This document shows positions 8,135 to 17,121 of a stretch of 64,000 nt of DNA, piece after piece. The DNA comes from Christensenella sp. UBA7862 (GTDB lineage Bacteria; Bacillota; Clostridia; Christensenellales; UBA1242): positions 62,184 to 126,183 of the forward strand of contig DLSM01000006.1 in assembly GCA_002500135.1 (NCBI GenBank), read 5' to 3'. Position numbers and translations under genes: made by a program. Under the pieces are notes generated by a model. It was not told the DNA's origin and made no database searches. It worked only from the letters and a program-made list of their open reading frames with translations. Every line of letters begins with the position of its first letter. Positions within the stretch are counted from its first letter, which is position 1.

Positions 8135-8398
8135 TTATCTTTCCGCTTTTGGCTCGTTGTCCTCGGGTTCACCAATGATTGAATACATCTCTTCAATCAA
8201 ATTTATTGGCGTAAGTCCACCCGTTATTTTCATGGCTTCCTTTGGTGTAATAAATTCAAAATCATTGCAACGCTCCAATTCCAAAATGCCAACATCAGAC
8301 ATATCCCACTCTTTGTTGAAAATGTAAGTCACAACAAATTTGTTATCCAAACAAAAAAGTGTATTATCCGCCTTGAAATATGTGATACTTTCGTTCAT
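8135..8398 (-). CDS. Small unknown protein, 87 residues
   Basis: No family recognised. A short acidic protein (MNESITYFKADNTLF at the start, EPEDNEPKAER at the end) with no membrane segment. The ATG at 8398 follows GGAGAG by six bases, and the gene begins immediately after the stop of the lipoprotein gene (8400), so it is probably translated as part of the same unit together with the HD protein downstream. Confidence 0.6.
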   Translation of the reverse strand: MNESITYFKADNTLFCLDNKFVVTYIFNKEWDMSDVGILELERCNDFEFITPKEAMKITGGLTPINLIEEMYSIIGEPEDNEPKAER

Positions 8399-8399
8399 T

Positions 8400-9110
8400 T
8401 TACTCTCCAAGCCAAGTGAGGACTGGGGTGAAGGCGACTCCGAGATAGGTTTTGCCGGTTTCGATGTCGGTGTGGGCAGATGGGTCGGTTATTGGCGATT
8501 TTGTGTAGATTTTAATGTTGACAGAATTAAAGATGTCATTTAGTGAATTTATTGAAAAGGTTAGTCCGTTTTTGTATGTTGTGCCATTATGGATTGTTGT
8601 TCCAACAAAGCCAACGATAATTTCGTCCTTAATAATTTGATATTGCATGGAGCCTTCCACTTCTCGCACGTCATAGGTTGTGTTGTTAAATGTAATTTTT
8701 GCGTCTTCCTTTTCGCTAAGTCTGACTGTTGTGTTGCCAAATGCTGTGAAATACATTTTCGCCGTGTTGTGCAGTTGGAAAATGAGTTGGTCGCCAGTCG
8801 TTACTGAACTTAGGTCTATGGTTTTTGATGTTTCCTCAACTTCCACTGCAGTCAACTCCAAATTTCCAGCAAGGAATTGGTTTTTGATAAGTGTTCTTAT
8901 TGCTGTTCCGTTTTGGATAGGGTTCCCGTTATCGTCTGTTTTTATGTTAAAACTATCGAGGTTGTCATAATATGAGCCGGTGTAGGAATAAGACTTTCCC
9001 CACGATGGCACTTCGGGAATTGGGTCATCTCCACCGCAGCCAACAAGAAACATTGGAAGTGCTAGGCACAATGCAAGTGCAAGTGATAAAATAATTTTTT
9101 TGAATTTCAT
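8400..9110 (-). CDS. Lipoprotein of unknown function
   Basis: A 236-residue secreted lipoprotein: basic start (MKFKK), hydrophobic stretch and lipobox LVGC at about residue 26, after which the cysteine would be lipidated and the protein anchored on the outer face of the membrane. The mature part is rich in Thr, Asn and Ile and looks beta-stranded; no catalytic motif is visible. GGGGG lies just upstream of the chosen ATG at 9110. An extended -10 promoter element precedes it. Confidence 0.75.
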   Translation of the reverse strand: MKFKKIILSLALALCLALPMFLVGCGGDDPIPEVPSWGKSYSYTGSYYDNLDSFNIKTDDNGNPIQNGTAIRTLIKNQFLAGNLELTAVEVEETSKTIDLSSVTTGDQLIFQLHNTAKMYFTAFGNTTVRLSEKEDAKITFNNTTYDVREVEGSMQYQIIKDEIIVGFVGTTIHNGTTYKNGLTFSINSLNDIFNSVNIKIYTKSPITDPSAHTDIETGKTYLGVAFTPVLTWLGE

Positions 9111-9133
9111 AATTTCCCCCTTGTGATATTTCG

Positions 9134-9142
9134 AGTATAACA
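9134..9142 (-). promoter_or_regulatory. Extended -10 element before the lipoprotein gene
   Basis: On the minus strand TGTTATACT gives a TGn-TATACT extended -10; no clear -35 is present. Confidence 0.4.
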
Positions 9143-9168
9143 TATATTTACTAAATCTAAAAACAAAA

Positions 9169-9256
9169 TTAGCCAAAACGGCAAATAAAACCTAATTTTG
9201 CAATTCTACTGCTAGTAGAGTTTGAAATTTCGAGTTTTAAAAGTCATTTTGGCTAA
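9169..9256. repeat. Inverted repeat downstream of valS
   Basis: TTAGCCAAAA (9169-9178) and TTTTGGCTAA (9247-9256) are perfect complements, enclosing a smaller palindrome CTACTGCTAGTAG. It could fold in the valS 3' untranslated region; no T run follows. Confidence 0.45.
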
Positions 9257-9260
9257 CAAA

Positions 9261-11672
9261 TTATTCTTGAGGTTCGACAATGCCATGGACGCCAACCGAC
9301 AATGTTTCTCCATGAGAAATGACAAGATTTTGAGCGTTTGTTGCGTCTTTTATGTCGTCTGCGCATTCCTGCAAGAATTCGTCATATGGTGACACCACTT
9401 CAAGGGTTGTGAGTTCTGTTTTAAGAGAAATTTTGTTGTCTGTTTTGTATCCACGGACTTGCGACACAACGCTGCACACTTCCTCGCCCTTACGGATAAG
9501 GTCTTTGTCTGCAGCAATGGAAAGTTTAGAAAAGAGTGTATTGTTTATTGATTCAACTTTCACTGTGTCTTTAAATGTGTTTTGATATATTTCCTCCGTC
9601 ACGTGAGGGATATATATGCTGAACATTTTAAGCAGTTCGAGCATAACTTCATACATTGCAAATTTTGCACTGTTTTTGGACTGTTCGTCTGCGTTGTAAA
9701 GTCGGACTTTGACAAGTTCAATGTAGTTATCGCAGAAGTTCCAGAAGAAGTTTTCAAGTTCATTCATTGCAAGTCCAATTTCATACTTTTCAAAATAGTC
9801 AAAGAATCTTGCTTGCATTTGTGAAAATTTAGAGATTATCCAGCGGTCGATTGGTTTGAGGCTTTGTCCCTTTTCTGGCTTGTAACCTTCAAGGAAAAGC
9901 CAAACAAATTTTGAAGCGTTGTAAACTTTGTTGACAAGTTTTGCACCAGTTTTAAGTTTGTCCTCATTGAAGAGTGAATCTCTGCCCAAACTGCCCGTTG
10001 TTGCCCAATAGCGGAAGACATCTGCCGAATGAGTTGCAATGACTGCTGCTGGGTCGGCTTTTGCGTTGTTTTTGCTCTTTGAAATCTTTTCGCCATTGCC
10101 CGCCATAACAAAGCCAGTTATCATAACATTTTCCCAAGGAATTGTGTTCATGTGATAGTAACTCTTGACGATTGTGTAGAAGTCCCAAGTTCTGATAATG
10201 TCATGTGCATTTGTTCTGAAGGTCATTGGCATCATCTTTTTGCAGAAGTCGTCATCTTGCTTCCACTTTGTGTTGATAAGTGGAGTGACACTGCTTGTTG
10301 CCCATGTATCCATAATGTCTTTTTCTGGCTCGAAGTTGTGTCCGCCACATTTTGGGCATGGGTGAAGTGGGTTTGTTACAAGTGGGTTAACTGGAAGTTG
10401 ACTTTCGTCCGCCACCACAATTTCGCCACAGTCTTTGCAATACCACACTGGGAATGGCACACCAAAATATTTTTGACGAGAGATACACCAGTCCATCATA
10501 AGGTTTTCCACCCAGTCGGTGTAGCGTGACTTCATAAAACCTGGGTTCCACTTGATTTGGTCGCCAAGTTCCAGCCATTTTTGTTTGTTTTCAAGTGTTT
10601 TTATGAACCATTGCTTCTTAAGTTTAATTTCCATTTCGTTTTTGCAACGTTCGTGGACAAAAACTTGGTGAGTTAGTGGTTCTTGTTTTATTAGCAAGTC
10701 TTCTGCACGCAAATCTTCAATAATCTGCGCCCTTGCTTCTTTTGTTTTCATGCCTTCATACTTTCCAGCAAGTGGTGTCATGCGGCCATAGTCGTCAATG
10801 GCAACTTTAAGTTCAAGTTTATATTTCTTAAACCATTGTGTGTCTGTTTGGTCGCCAAATGTGCAACACATAACAACACCCGTTCCCTTGTCAAGTTCAA
10901 CCTTGTCGTCTGCCATAACTGGAACATAATAATTGTATAGTGGCACACGGACACGCTTTCCGACAAGATTTTTTCTCTTTTCGTCTTTTGGGTTTACAAA
11001 CACGCAATCGCAAGCACACAAGAATTCTGGACGAGTGGTTGCAATTTCAACATATTCGTCACTGTTTTCAATGTAAAATTTTATGTAATTGAAAGTCGTT
11101 TCCTTTTCTTCGCTTTCAAGTTCACTTTGTGCAATGGCAGTTTGACATTTTGTACACCAAAGGGCTGGGGCTTCTGCATAATACACTTTATTCTTCTTGT
11201 AAAGGTCGAGGAATGACTCTTGACTTGTCCTTTGACATTCTGGGCTTACTGTGTGATAAAACAAACTCCAATCGGCGCTGTTGCCAACGGAAATAAAGAG
11301 TTTCTTAAAGTCTTCTTCATATTTGTCCACAGTTTCCATACACATTTTACGAAAGTCTTCACGAGAAACACTGTATGCTTTAAGCCCTTTTTCTTTTTCC
11401 ACCAAAATTTCTGTTGGAAGTCCGTTATCGTCAAAGCCCATTGGATAAAAGACGTTGAAGCCTTGAAGCCTTTTGTATCTTGTAACAAATTCTGCTTGGC
11501 AATAACTGAAAATATGTCCAATGTGAATTTTGCCACTGACTGTTGGAGGAGGGGTGTCAACTGAAAACACAGGTTTGTTGCTTTGTGGGTCAAACTTGTA
11601 TGTTCCCTTTTCTTGCCAATAGTCTTGCCAATATTTTTCTCTTGTCTTAAAATCGTATTTCTTTTCTAACAT
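9261..11672 (-). CDS. valS: Valyl-tRNA synthetase, archaeal-type
   Basis: An 803-residue class I synthetase that charges tRNA-Val. The HIGH signature appears as KIHIGHIFSY near residue 45 and the KMSKS loop as EKISKSKNN near 535; zinc-knuckle cysteines occur in the middle (CTKC and CKDC...CPKC). The wording PPTVSGKIHIGH and FYPMGFDDNGLPTE, and the lack of the long C-terminal coiled-coil arm of typical bacterial ValS (about 880 or more residues), point to the archaeal/Rickettsia-like form. The ATG at 11672 has AAGGAT seven bases upstream; a GTG at 11693 is a less likely start. The gene follows rsmD by 41 bases. Confidence 0.93.
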   Translation of the reverse strand: MLEKKYDFKTREKYWQDYWQEKGTYKFDPQSNKPVFSVDTPPPTVSGKIHIGHIFSYCQAEFVTRYKRLQGFNVFYPMGFDDNGLPTEILVEKEKGLKAYSVSREDFRKMCMETVDKYEEDFKKLFISVGNSADWSLFYHTVSPECQRTSQESFLDLYKKNKVYYAEAPALWCTKCQTAIAQSELESEEKETTFNYIKFYIENSDEYVEIATTRPEFLCACDCVFVNPKDEKRKNLVGKRVRVPLYNYYVPVMADDKVELDKGTGVVMCCTFGDQTDTQWFKKYKLELKVAIDDYGRMTPLAGKYEGMKTKEARAQIIEDLRAEDLLIKQEPLTHQVFVHERCKNEMEIKLKKQWFIKTLENKQKWLELGDQIKWNPGFMKSRYTDWVENLMMDWCISRQKYFGVPFPVWYCKDCGEIVVADESQLPVNPLVTNPLHPCPKCGGHNFEPEKDIMDTWATSSVTPLINTKWKQDDDFCKKMMPMTFRTNAHDIIRTWDFYTIVKSYYHMNTIPWENVMITGFVMAGNGEKISKSKNNAKADPAAVIATHSADVFRYWATTGSLGRDSLFNEDKLKTGAKLVNKVYNASKFVWLFLEGYKPEKGQSLKPIDRWIISKFSQMQARFFDYFEKYEIGLAMNELENFFWNFCDNYIELVKVRLYNADEQSKNSAKFAMYEVMLELLKMFSIYIPHVTEEIYQNTFKDTVKVESINNTLFSKLSIAADKDLIRKGEEVCSVVSQVRGYKTDNKISLKTELTTLEVVSPYDEFLQECADDIKDATNAQNLVISHGETLSVGVHGIVEPQE

Positions 11673-11685
11673 TTTTTCTATCCTT

Positions 11686-11694
11686 TTATCCACA
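11686..11694 (+). other. Single DnaA box between rsmD and valS
   Basis: TTATCCACA, a perfect consensus box; unlike the other sites it has no inverted partner. Confidence 0.4.
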
Positions 11695-11713
11695 ATTTAT
11701 TCTCTTTTGTGCA

Positions 11714-12250
11714 TTACTTTTCCAAAAAGTCCACCGCCACCGTGCCATATTTTCTGGTGTCCGTCACCTTTTGTGCAAATTTGCTAACGCTCTCGACACT
11801 TCGCTCGTGAACAATAACCCCACCGTCACTTAAAAGGTCAAACTTTAAAATTTTGCTTATTGCGATGTCTGCAAGGTCGCTGTCAAAGGGCGGGTCAAGA
11901 AAGATAATATCAAACTTCACGCCACTTTCCGAAAACTTTTTCAATGCGTCATAGAAGTCACAAGTCAAAGCATTGTAATTTTGAACATTCAATTTGCCCA
12001 AAAACTTCTTTAACGCTTCAATATTTGCCTTGTTGTTATCCACAAACGAAACTTCCTTTGCTCCACGACTTATGCACTCAATTCCAAGCGCCCCGCTGCC
12101 ACAAAACAAGTCCAAACACCTTGCCCCAACAATTCTAAATTGCAATATGTTAAATATATTTTCTTTCACCCTATCCAGCGTTGGCTTTACAACCTCTTGC
12201 TTTGGCGAAGGGATAACTGTTCCCCTAAATTTTCCTGATATTATTCTCAT
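11714..12250 (-). CDS. rsmD: 16S rRNA (guanine966-N2)-methyltransferase
   Basis: A 178-residue SAM-dependent methyltransferase that modifies G966 of 16S rRNA. It begins MRIISGKFRG, as in the family, carries the SAM-binding LDLFCGSGALGIE near residue 46 and the catalytic DPPF near 120. Length is typical. Upstream member of a unit with valS. Confidence 0.9.
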   Translation of the reverse strand: MRIISGKFRGTVIPSPKQEVVKPTLDRVKENIFNILQFRIVGARCLDLFCGSGALGIECISRGAKEVSFVDNNKANIEALKKFLGKLNVQNYNALTCDFYDALKKFSESGVKFDIIFLDPPFDSDLADIAISKILKFDLLSDGGVIVHERSVESVSKFAQKVTDTRKYGTVAVDFLEK

Positions 12251-12338
12251 AACAACAATTATAGTCTATTTTTCCTTTTGAGTAAATACTTTTTTGGGTA
12301 TTGTGGGGAAAAATTTACTTTTACTCCCTATTAATCTG

Positions 12339-12391
12339 TTGACAAATAACGTTTTTCCGACTAAAATAAGATTGTATCGCATTTTGGTCGG
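12339..12391 (+). promoter_or_regulatory. Promoter and overlapping operator of DUF4143 ATPase gene
   Basis: TTGACA (12339-12344), 17-nt spacer, TAAAAT (12362-12367). An 11-bp inverted repeat with one mismatch (CCGACTAAAAT at 12357-12367, ATTTTGGTCGG at 12381-12391) covers the -10 and the likely start point, so it is better placed as a repressor site than as an RNA hairpin. Confidence 0.65.
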
Positions 12392-12400
12392 AGGTTTATT

Positions 12401-13621
12401 ATGAGTTATATCAAAAGAGATATGGAAAAAATTGTTGAAGAACTAACAAAAGAGTATTCTTGCATTTTAATAACAGGACCAAGACAAGTGGGCAAAAGCA
12501 CTATGCTCGAACACATTGATAGTGAAAGATACAGAGTGACACTTGACGACTTGCAAGAGAGAAATCTTGCAAAGACCGACCCAGAAATGTTTTTGAAGTT
12601 GCACAAAACACCAATCTTGATTGACGAAGTGCAATATGCTCCAGAACTTTTTTCATACATTAAAATTGCAATAGACAACGGAGCAGCGCCGGGTAGTTTT
12701 TGGCTGACTGGTTCACAGAGTTACAAGCTTATGCAACTGGCAAAAGAAAGTTTGGCGGGAAGAATAGCAATCCTCAACTTGACATCGCTTTCACAACATG
12801 AAATGTATGAAAAGGGCAAACTTGAATTGTTTGACATATCACTTGAGAGTTTAAGAGATAGAGCGACAAGCAGAACACCCGCAACAGTTGATGAAATGTT
12901 TAAAAGAATTTGGGCGGGCGGACTTCCTGGGCTTGCAAGCGGAAAATACTCTAACAGAGATATTTATTATTCAAGTTACTTGCAAACATATTTGTCAAGA
13001 GATGTGAAAGAAGAATTGCCTATTAAGGACGATGTAAAATTTGTTGACTTTATTCGTGCGGTTGCGTGCAGAATTGGGCAGGAACTTAACATTCATTCCA
13101 TAGCAACAGATGTTGACGTTTCGGACGACACTGCAAAAAGGTGGCTTGGAATGCTTGAAAAATCTGAGGTCATTTTCTTTTTGCACCCATACTCCAACAA
13201 TTTGCTAAAACGGGTCGTTAAATCTCCAAAAATTTACTTTTTTGACACTGGACTTGTAAGTTATTTGACAAGACATTCCAGTGCAGAAATATTGCAAAAT
13301 AGTTCAATAAATGGAGCAATTCTTGAAAATTATGTCGTGGGCGAAATTAGAAAGAATTATCTTAACTGCGGCAAAGAAATGTTTATGTATTATTACAGAG
13401 ATAAGGACCAAAAAGAGATTGACTTGATAATTGAAGAAAATGGTAAACTTCACCCAATCGAAATAAAAAAGAGTTCCAACCCAACATTATCCATGATAAA
13501 AAACTTTGAAATGATAAAAAGTCCAACCCTAAAAGTTGGCGAAGGTGCAGTCATTTGCATGAAAGACAACTTTTCTGCGCTAGACTCAAACAACTTCATC
13601 ATTCCAGTTTGGAGCATTTAA
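12401..13621 (+). CDS. AAA ATPase with DUF4143 domain (first of two)
   Basis: A 406-residue P-loop ATPase. Residues about 18-150 form the AAA_14 domain with Walker A GPRQVGKST near residue 26 and Walker B ILIDEVQY near 71. The C-terminal part (about 200-400) is the DUF4143 region, ending in the nuclease-like fold segment with KEIDLIIEENGKLHPIEIK (D, E and K spaced as in restriction-type folds). Such proteins are common accessory genes and their role is unsettled; toxin-antitoxin or DNA-related roles have been suggested. GGAGG precedes the ATG by six bases. A paralogue lies at 31622-32830. Confidence 0.88.
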   Translation: MSYIKRDMEKIVEELTKEYSCILITGPRQVGKSTMLEHIDSERYRVTLDDLQERNLAKTDPEMFLKLHKTPILIDEVQYAPELFSYIKIAIDNGAAPGSFWLTGSQSYKLMQLAKESLAGRIAILNLTSLSQHEMYEKGKLELFDISLESLRDRATSRTPATVDEMFKRIWAGGLPGLASGKYSNRDIYYSSYLQTYLSRDVKEELPIKDDVKFVDFIRAVACRIGQELNIHSIATDVDVSDDTAKRWLGMLEKSEVIFFLHPYSNNLLKRVVKSPKIYFFDTGLVSYLTRHSSAEILQNSSINGAILENYVVGEIRKNYLNCGKEMFMYYYRDKDQKEIDLIIEENGKLHPIEIKKSSNPTLSMIKNFEMIKSPTLKVGEGAVICMKDNFSALDSNNFIIPVWSI

Positions 13622-13650
13622 AAAGACTTCCCTCGGGAAGCCTTTTTTAC
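13621..13650. terminator. Bidirectional terminator between ATPase and ychF
   Basis: CTTCCC and GGGAAG form the core stem, with AAAAG on one side and CTTTTTT on the other. Confidence 0.75.
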
Positions 13651-14741
13651 ACATTAAATCTGAACAGCACAACGTCGCCGTCTTGCATAACATAGTCTTT
13701 GCCAACTGAGGCAACTTTGCCTTTTTCTTTGGCAAGGTTGAATGAGCCGAGGGCTACTAGGTCGTCATATTTCACAATTTCTGCTCGGATAAAGCCCTTT
13801 TCAAAGTCACTATGAATTTTCCCCGCCGCTTGTGGTGCTTTTGTGCCTTGCTTAATTGTCCATGCACGCACTTCTTTTTCGCCAGCGGTCAGATAACTCA
13901 TAAGTCCCAACGTTTTGTAACTGGTGACAATAAGTTTTTCAAGCCCGCTTTTGTTTATGCCAAGTTCTTGCTTAAACATTTCACGCTCTTCGCTGTCGAG
14001 CATTGTAAGTTCTTCTTCAATTTTGCAACTGAGGCACAGGACGTCTGCGTTTTCGCTTTTTGCGAATTCAATAACTTGACGAGTAAGAGGGTTGTCCATT
14101 GGTGGGGTTAAGATGTCGTCTTCTGAAATGTTTGCAACATAAATAACTGGTTTTGTTGTAAGAAGGAACAGTCCGTCAACATATTCCTTTTGCTCTGGCG
14201 TAAAGGTCAAACTTCTTGCTGGTTTTTCCGCTTCCAAAGTATTCTTAATTGTGTTCAAAAGTATGACGTGTTCCCTACTTCCAGCACCCGCCTTGGCAAG
14301 TTTTTGTTCTTTTTCAAGATATTTCACAACGCTTTCAAGGTCTGCCAAGATAAGTTCAAGATTGATTGTCTGAATGTCCCTTGTTGGGTCAACGGAGCCT
14401 TCAACGTGAATAATTTTCTCATTTTCAAAACATCTTACAACATGAACGATTGCGTCAACTTCCCTAATGTGACTTAAAAATTTGTTGCCCAAGCCTTCGC
14501 CCTTGCTAGCGCCCCTAACAAGCCCCGCAATGTCCACAAATTCAATTTGTGCGGGCGTTGTCTTTTTGGCATTGTATAACTTTGTCAAAACGTCAAGTCT
14601 TTCGTCTGGGACATCAACAATTCCCACATTTGGCTCAATGGTGCAGAATGGATAGTTTGCACTTTCCGCCCCCGCCTTTGTAATCGCATTAAACAACGTG
14701 CTTTTGCCAACATTTGGCAACCCAATAACTCCAAGTTTCAT
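13647..14741 (-). CDS. ychF: YchF/OLA1-family ribosome-associated ATPase
   Basis: A 364-residue Obg-related P-loop NTPase that prefers ATP and binds ribosomes. Motifs: G1 GLPNVGKST at residues 7-15, switch DIAGLVRGASKGEGLGNKF near 69-87, and a C-terminal TGS-like domain ending in GDVVLFRFNV. Length and order match the family. A -10 TATAAT with a weak -35 (14818-14846) lies upstream. Confidence 0.95.
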   Translation of the reverse strand: MKLGVIGLPNVGKSTLFNAITKAGAESANYPFCTIEPNVGIVDVPDERLDVLTKLYNAKKTTPAQIEFVDIAGLVRGASKGEGLGNKFLSHIREVDAIVHVVRCFENEKIIHVEGSVDPTRDIQTINLELILADLESVVKYLEKEQKLAKAGAGSREHVILLNTIKNTLEAEKPARSLTFTPEQKEYVDGLFLLTTKPVIYVANISEDDILTPPMDNPLTRQVIEFAKSENADVLCLSCKIEEELTMLDSEEREMFKQELGINKSGLEKLIVTSYKTLGLMSYLTAGEKEVRAWTIKQGTKAPQAAGKIHSDFEKGFIRAEIVKYDDLVALGSFNLAKEKGKVASVGKDYVMQDGDVVLFRFNV

Positions 14742-14817
14742 TTCTTTCCTCTATTATTTTATTGTATATTTTGTTGTGAACTTCCCATTGCAAGATAACC
14801 TTCTCAACAGGACTTTT

Positions 14818-14846
14818 ATTATATCACAACAATAATATAATTTGAA
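14818..14846 (-). promoter_or_regulatory. Promoter of ychF
   Basis: Minus strand TTCAAA (14841-14846), 17-nt spacer, perfect TATAAT (14818-14823). Confidence 0.5.
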
Positions 14847-14915
14847 TATCAAATTTCAACAACTTTCGATAATCGCCAGTTTCTTATTTTTTCTTTCTTC
14901 TTTCTTATTTTCCCT

Positions 14916-15692
14916 TTACTCGCTTCCATATCGGATAAGGCAATAAATTCTAAATGGCAAGTAGAGTATCATTTGACCTACGAAGAAGAACAGCCCTATC
15001 ATAAGATAGTGGAATGGTACGGGAAGATTTATGCCGAGGGATACAAAGAATGGGCAACTTTCAACATAGAATAAATTTGTCCCCGCAAAGCCCATTTTGG
15101 AAATTGCAAAACACAACAGCCCGAAAACAATAAGACTCACAACGCCTCGCCACAAGTCAAGTGCATTTTGAACATTTATCCAACCCGTAAACGCCATCAT
15201 CAACGCCACCATAACAATTATGCTGCGAGAGATGTAAAACGCCAAATTGTTTATGTCATAGATTGGCAAACTTTCCACAACGCCAACTGGATAAATTATT
15301 GTTGCAATGGCAAGCAGTGCCGAAATTGAAAACACAAAGTCCAACCCAAAAGTCTTTGTCTTTATGTCCTTTTTCTTAATAACTGCAAATAGAAGAAGAA
15401 TTATGCTCACCCACATCGACAAAACAAAGCCGTCAAGATTTGTGGCAGTTAGAAACGTTGCTTTTTCATCAACGCTTTTAAGATACTTGCACCTAAAAAC
15501 AATTCGCACCACCTCAAGGGCAATCAAAAGCCCCGTGCAAATGGCGACAAAAAGTCTTTGTTTTGAAAATTCGTGACGTGACACAAGCATGGAAAAGAAA
15601 ATAATCACAACCATGCAACACAATATAACCGCAATATGTCCAGCGGATAAAAGTGACTTTATGCCCCCAGCAATGTTTAAATTTAGAAACAT
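14916..15692 (-). CDS. Multi-pass membrane protein, possibly YwaF/TIGR02206-like
   Basis: A 258-residue integral membrane protein with about seven hydrophobic segments separated by short loops; two basic loops (VSRHEFSKQR and KKKDIKTKT) suggest cytoplasmic positions. The ending LPVPFHYLMIGLFFFVGQMILYLPF resembles YwaF-type proteins of Firmicutes, but I hold this weakly. Stands alone between ychF and tRNA-Gly; no partner suggests a function. Confidence 0.7.
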   Translation of the reverse strand: MFLNLNIAGGIKSLLSAGHIAVILCCMVVIIFFSMLVSRHEFSKQRLFVAICTGLLIALEVVRIVFRCKYLKSVDEKATFLTATNLDGFVLSMWVSIILLLFAVIKKKDIKTKTFGLDFVFSISALLAIATIIYPVGVVESLPIYDINNLAFYISRSIIVMVALMMAFTGWINVQNALDLWRGVVSLIVFGLLCFAISKMGFAGTNLFYVESCPFFVSLGINLPVPFHYLMIGLFFFVGQMILYLPFRIYCLIRYGSE

Positions 15693-15767
15693 TTTATTCT
15701 CCTACCTAGTAGTTTAGAAAAAAAACACAAATTTGTCAAAAAAAACTACAATAGTTTTCGTTCTTTT

Positions 15768-15796
15768 GTTGATTTTTTTGAAAATATGTGCTATCT
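15768..15796 (+). promoter_or_regulatory. Promoter of tRNA-Gly transcript
   Basis: TTGATT (15768-15773), 17-nt spacer, TATCTT (15791-15796). The leader of about 105 nt contains the perfect 16-bp palindrome AACAAAAATTTTTGTT at 15862-15877. Confidence 0.5.
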
Positions 15797-15907
15797 TAAT
15801 TGCGTCAAAAGAAGAAATGAGGTGGATTTCATAAAACTCAAGACTTCTCGACTTTTGTAAAAACAAAAATTTTTGTTCCAAATTCTCATGCAGAAAAATA
15901 TCAATAT

Positions 15908-15981
15908 GCAGGTATAGTTTAGTGGTAAAACTTTTGCTTCCCAAGCAAGTGATACGGGTCCGATTCCCGTTACCTGCTCCA
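15908..15981 (+). tRNA. tRNA-Gly (anticodon CCC)
   Basis: Acceptor GCAGGTA pairs with TACCTGC; anticodon stem TTTGC/GCAAG with loop TTCCCAA (anticodon CCC); T arm ACGGGTCCGATTCCCGT; CCA encoded. Reads GGG. A weak A/T-rich hairpin with a T run follows at about 15983-16027. Confidence 0.93.
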
Positions 15982-16160
15982 AAACAAAATAAATTCGAAC
16001 ACGCAAGTGGACGGATTTTTTTGTTTTGTACTTTTCTTTCTTATTTTTTCGTTTTTCGTTCTTCTTTTAAAACGGATTTATTTTGAAATAAGAAATAAAA
16101 AAGAAGAAAGAAGAGTTGCGGCAGAAATCTCTTCGAGATTTAAAGTCTAAATTTATCCAT

Positions 16161-16364
16161 TCACCCCTCCAGTCCCAGCAGATAATCTGTCGTCACGTCA
16201 AAATATTTCGCAAGGGCTATAAGTTGCGAGCCTTTTACGTCTGCTTGCTCGTTCTCCCAACGGCAGAGTGAAGATGAGCCTATGCCCACTTCTTTTGCAA
16301 GGGCGGCAATCGACAAGCCTTTGTCCATTCTAAGTTCTTTCAATCTTTCTGCAAATTTATCCAT
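16161..16364 (-). CDS. XRE-family regulator (tandem copy 2)
   Basis: A 67-residue protein consisting of one HTH_3 domain (LSIAALAKEVGIGSSSLCRWENEQ) and the FDVTTDYLLGLEG tail common to SinR/Xre-type regulators. It is a diverged duplicate of the gene directly upstream: lengths are identical, and the start ATG follows that gene's TAA with no gap, so translation is coupled. The ribosome site GGAGG lies inside the upstream gene. Likely binds DNA as a homo- or heterodimer with its twin. Confidence 0.85.
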   Translation of the reverse strand: MDKFAERLKELRMDKGLSIAALAKEVGIGSSSLCRWENEQADVKGSQLIALAKYFDVTTDYLLGLEG

Positions 16365-16568
16365 TTACTCCTCCAAGCCAAGGAGATAGTCCGTTGTAAC
16401 ATTGAAAAATTTGGCAAAACTGATTGCAACATCAATGTTTGGAATATGACTTCCTGCTTCCCAACGGGCAATGGCGGGTTGGCTGAAGCCAGTTTTCTTT
16501 GCAAGTTCCCTTTGACTTAAATTCTCGTCAATTCGCAAATCTTTTAATCTTTCAGAAAAGTTACTCAT
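16365..16568 (-). CDS. XRE-family regulator (tandem copy 1)
   Basis: A 67-residue HTH_3 protein (LSQRELAKKTGFSQPAIARWEAG, then FNVTTDYLLGLEE). Twin of the following gene; about half of the positions agree by eye. Its start directly abuts the stop of the upstream DHFR-like gene. Candidate target sites are the 21-bp-phased direct repeats at 17189-17224 next to the operon promoter. Confidence 0.85.
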   Translation of the reverse strand: MSNFSERLKDLRIDENLSQRELAKKTGFSQPAIARWEAGSHIPNIDVAISFAKFFNVTTDYLLGLEE

Positions 16569-17093
16569 TTATTCCCGATCCCTTTTTAACACATATTCGC
16601 TCACATAGTCGAGGTTGGTGTTGTCGATGATTGGTTCGTGGGTTTTGAGTTTTTTGTAGGTTGGGGGGAGAATGTTTTGCGGGGCGGATAAGTTGAGAGT
16701 TGAGGAAAGTGTCACAAGGTAAATTTTGGTGGCAATGAGTTTTCTTGAGGGGTTTTGCAAAAGTTCTTGTGCAAGTGTGCCGACTGCAAAGGTTCTGTCG
16801 GGGTTAAGTTTGAAAACAAGGTGAGATAATTCCTCTGTTGTGGCGACTGTTTCATTTTGCATAAATTCCGCTTGAGGGGTCAAAAAGTCTGGAAGTTTTT
16901 GTTTAAAATCTTCGTCTTGGACAATCATCTTTGCGCAAGGAGATAGTTTCAAAAGTTTGATGTCTTGTTTCTTGCACAAAAGAATTTTGTTTTGAAAAAG
17001 GTTAAAAACAAAGTCCAAAGTTTTGGGTCTTGTAAGAAGTTTTGAAAATGGCACAAAATTTCCGTTTTCGTCCACGCACACAACAATATTCAT
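16569..17093 (-). CDS. Divergent dihydrofolate-reductase-like protein
   Basis: A 174-residue protein whose start MNIVVCVDENGNF and mid-region ATTEELSHLVFKLNPDRTFAVGT followed by ATKIYLV echo the strand order of dihydrofolate reductase (MN-I-VAVD start; the later VFVIGG-x-YxQLL and TKI strands). Key DHFR features are absent: no GIG-K-G loop after the first strand, no clear substrate-binding Asp/Glu, and GG of the cofactor motif is changed to GT. It is thus probably a non-catalytic or repurposed relative. First gene of a unit with two XRE regulators joined without any spacing. Family assignment is tentative. Confidence 0.5.
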   Translation of the reverse strand: MNIVVCVDENGNFVPFSKLLTRPKTLDFVFNLFQNKILLCKKQDIKLLKLSPCAKMIVQDEDFKQKLPDFLTPQAEFMQNETVATTEELSHLVFKLNPDRTFAVGTLAQELLQNPSRKLIATKIYLVTLSSTLNLSAPQNILPPTYKKLKTHEPIIDNTNLDYVSEYVLKRDRE

Positions 17094-17121
17094 CTTCCGC
17101 TCCTAATTTTTCTTCAACAAT

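Noticed and set aside
15714..16006. Minus-strand frames over tRNA-Gly
   Set aside because: They are antisense to a clear tRNA and its leader.
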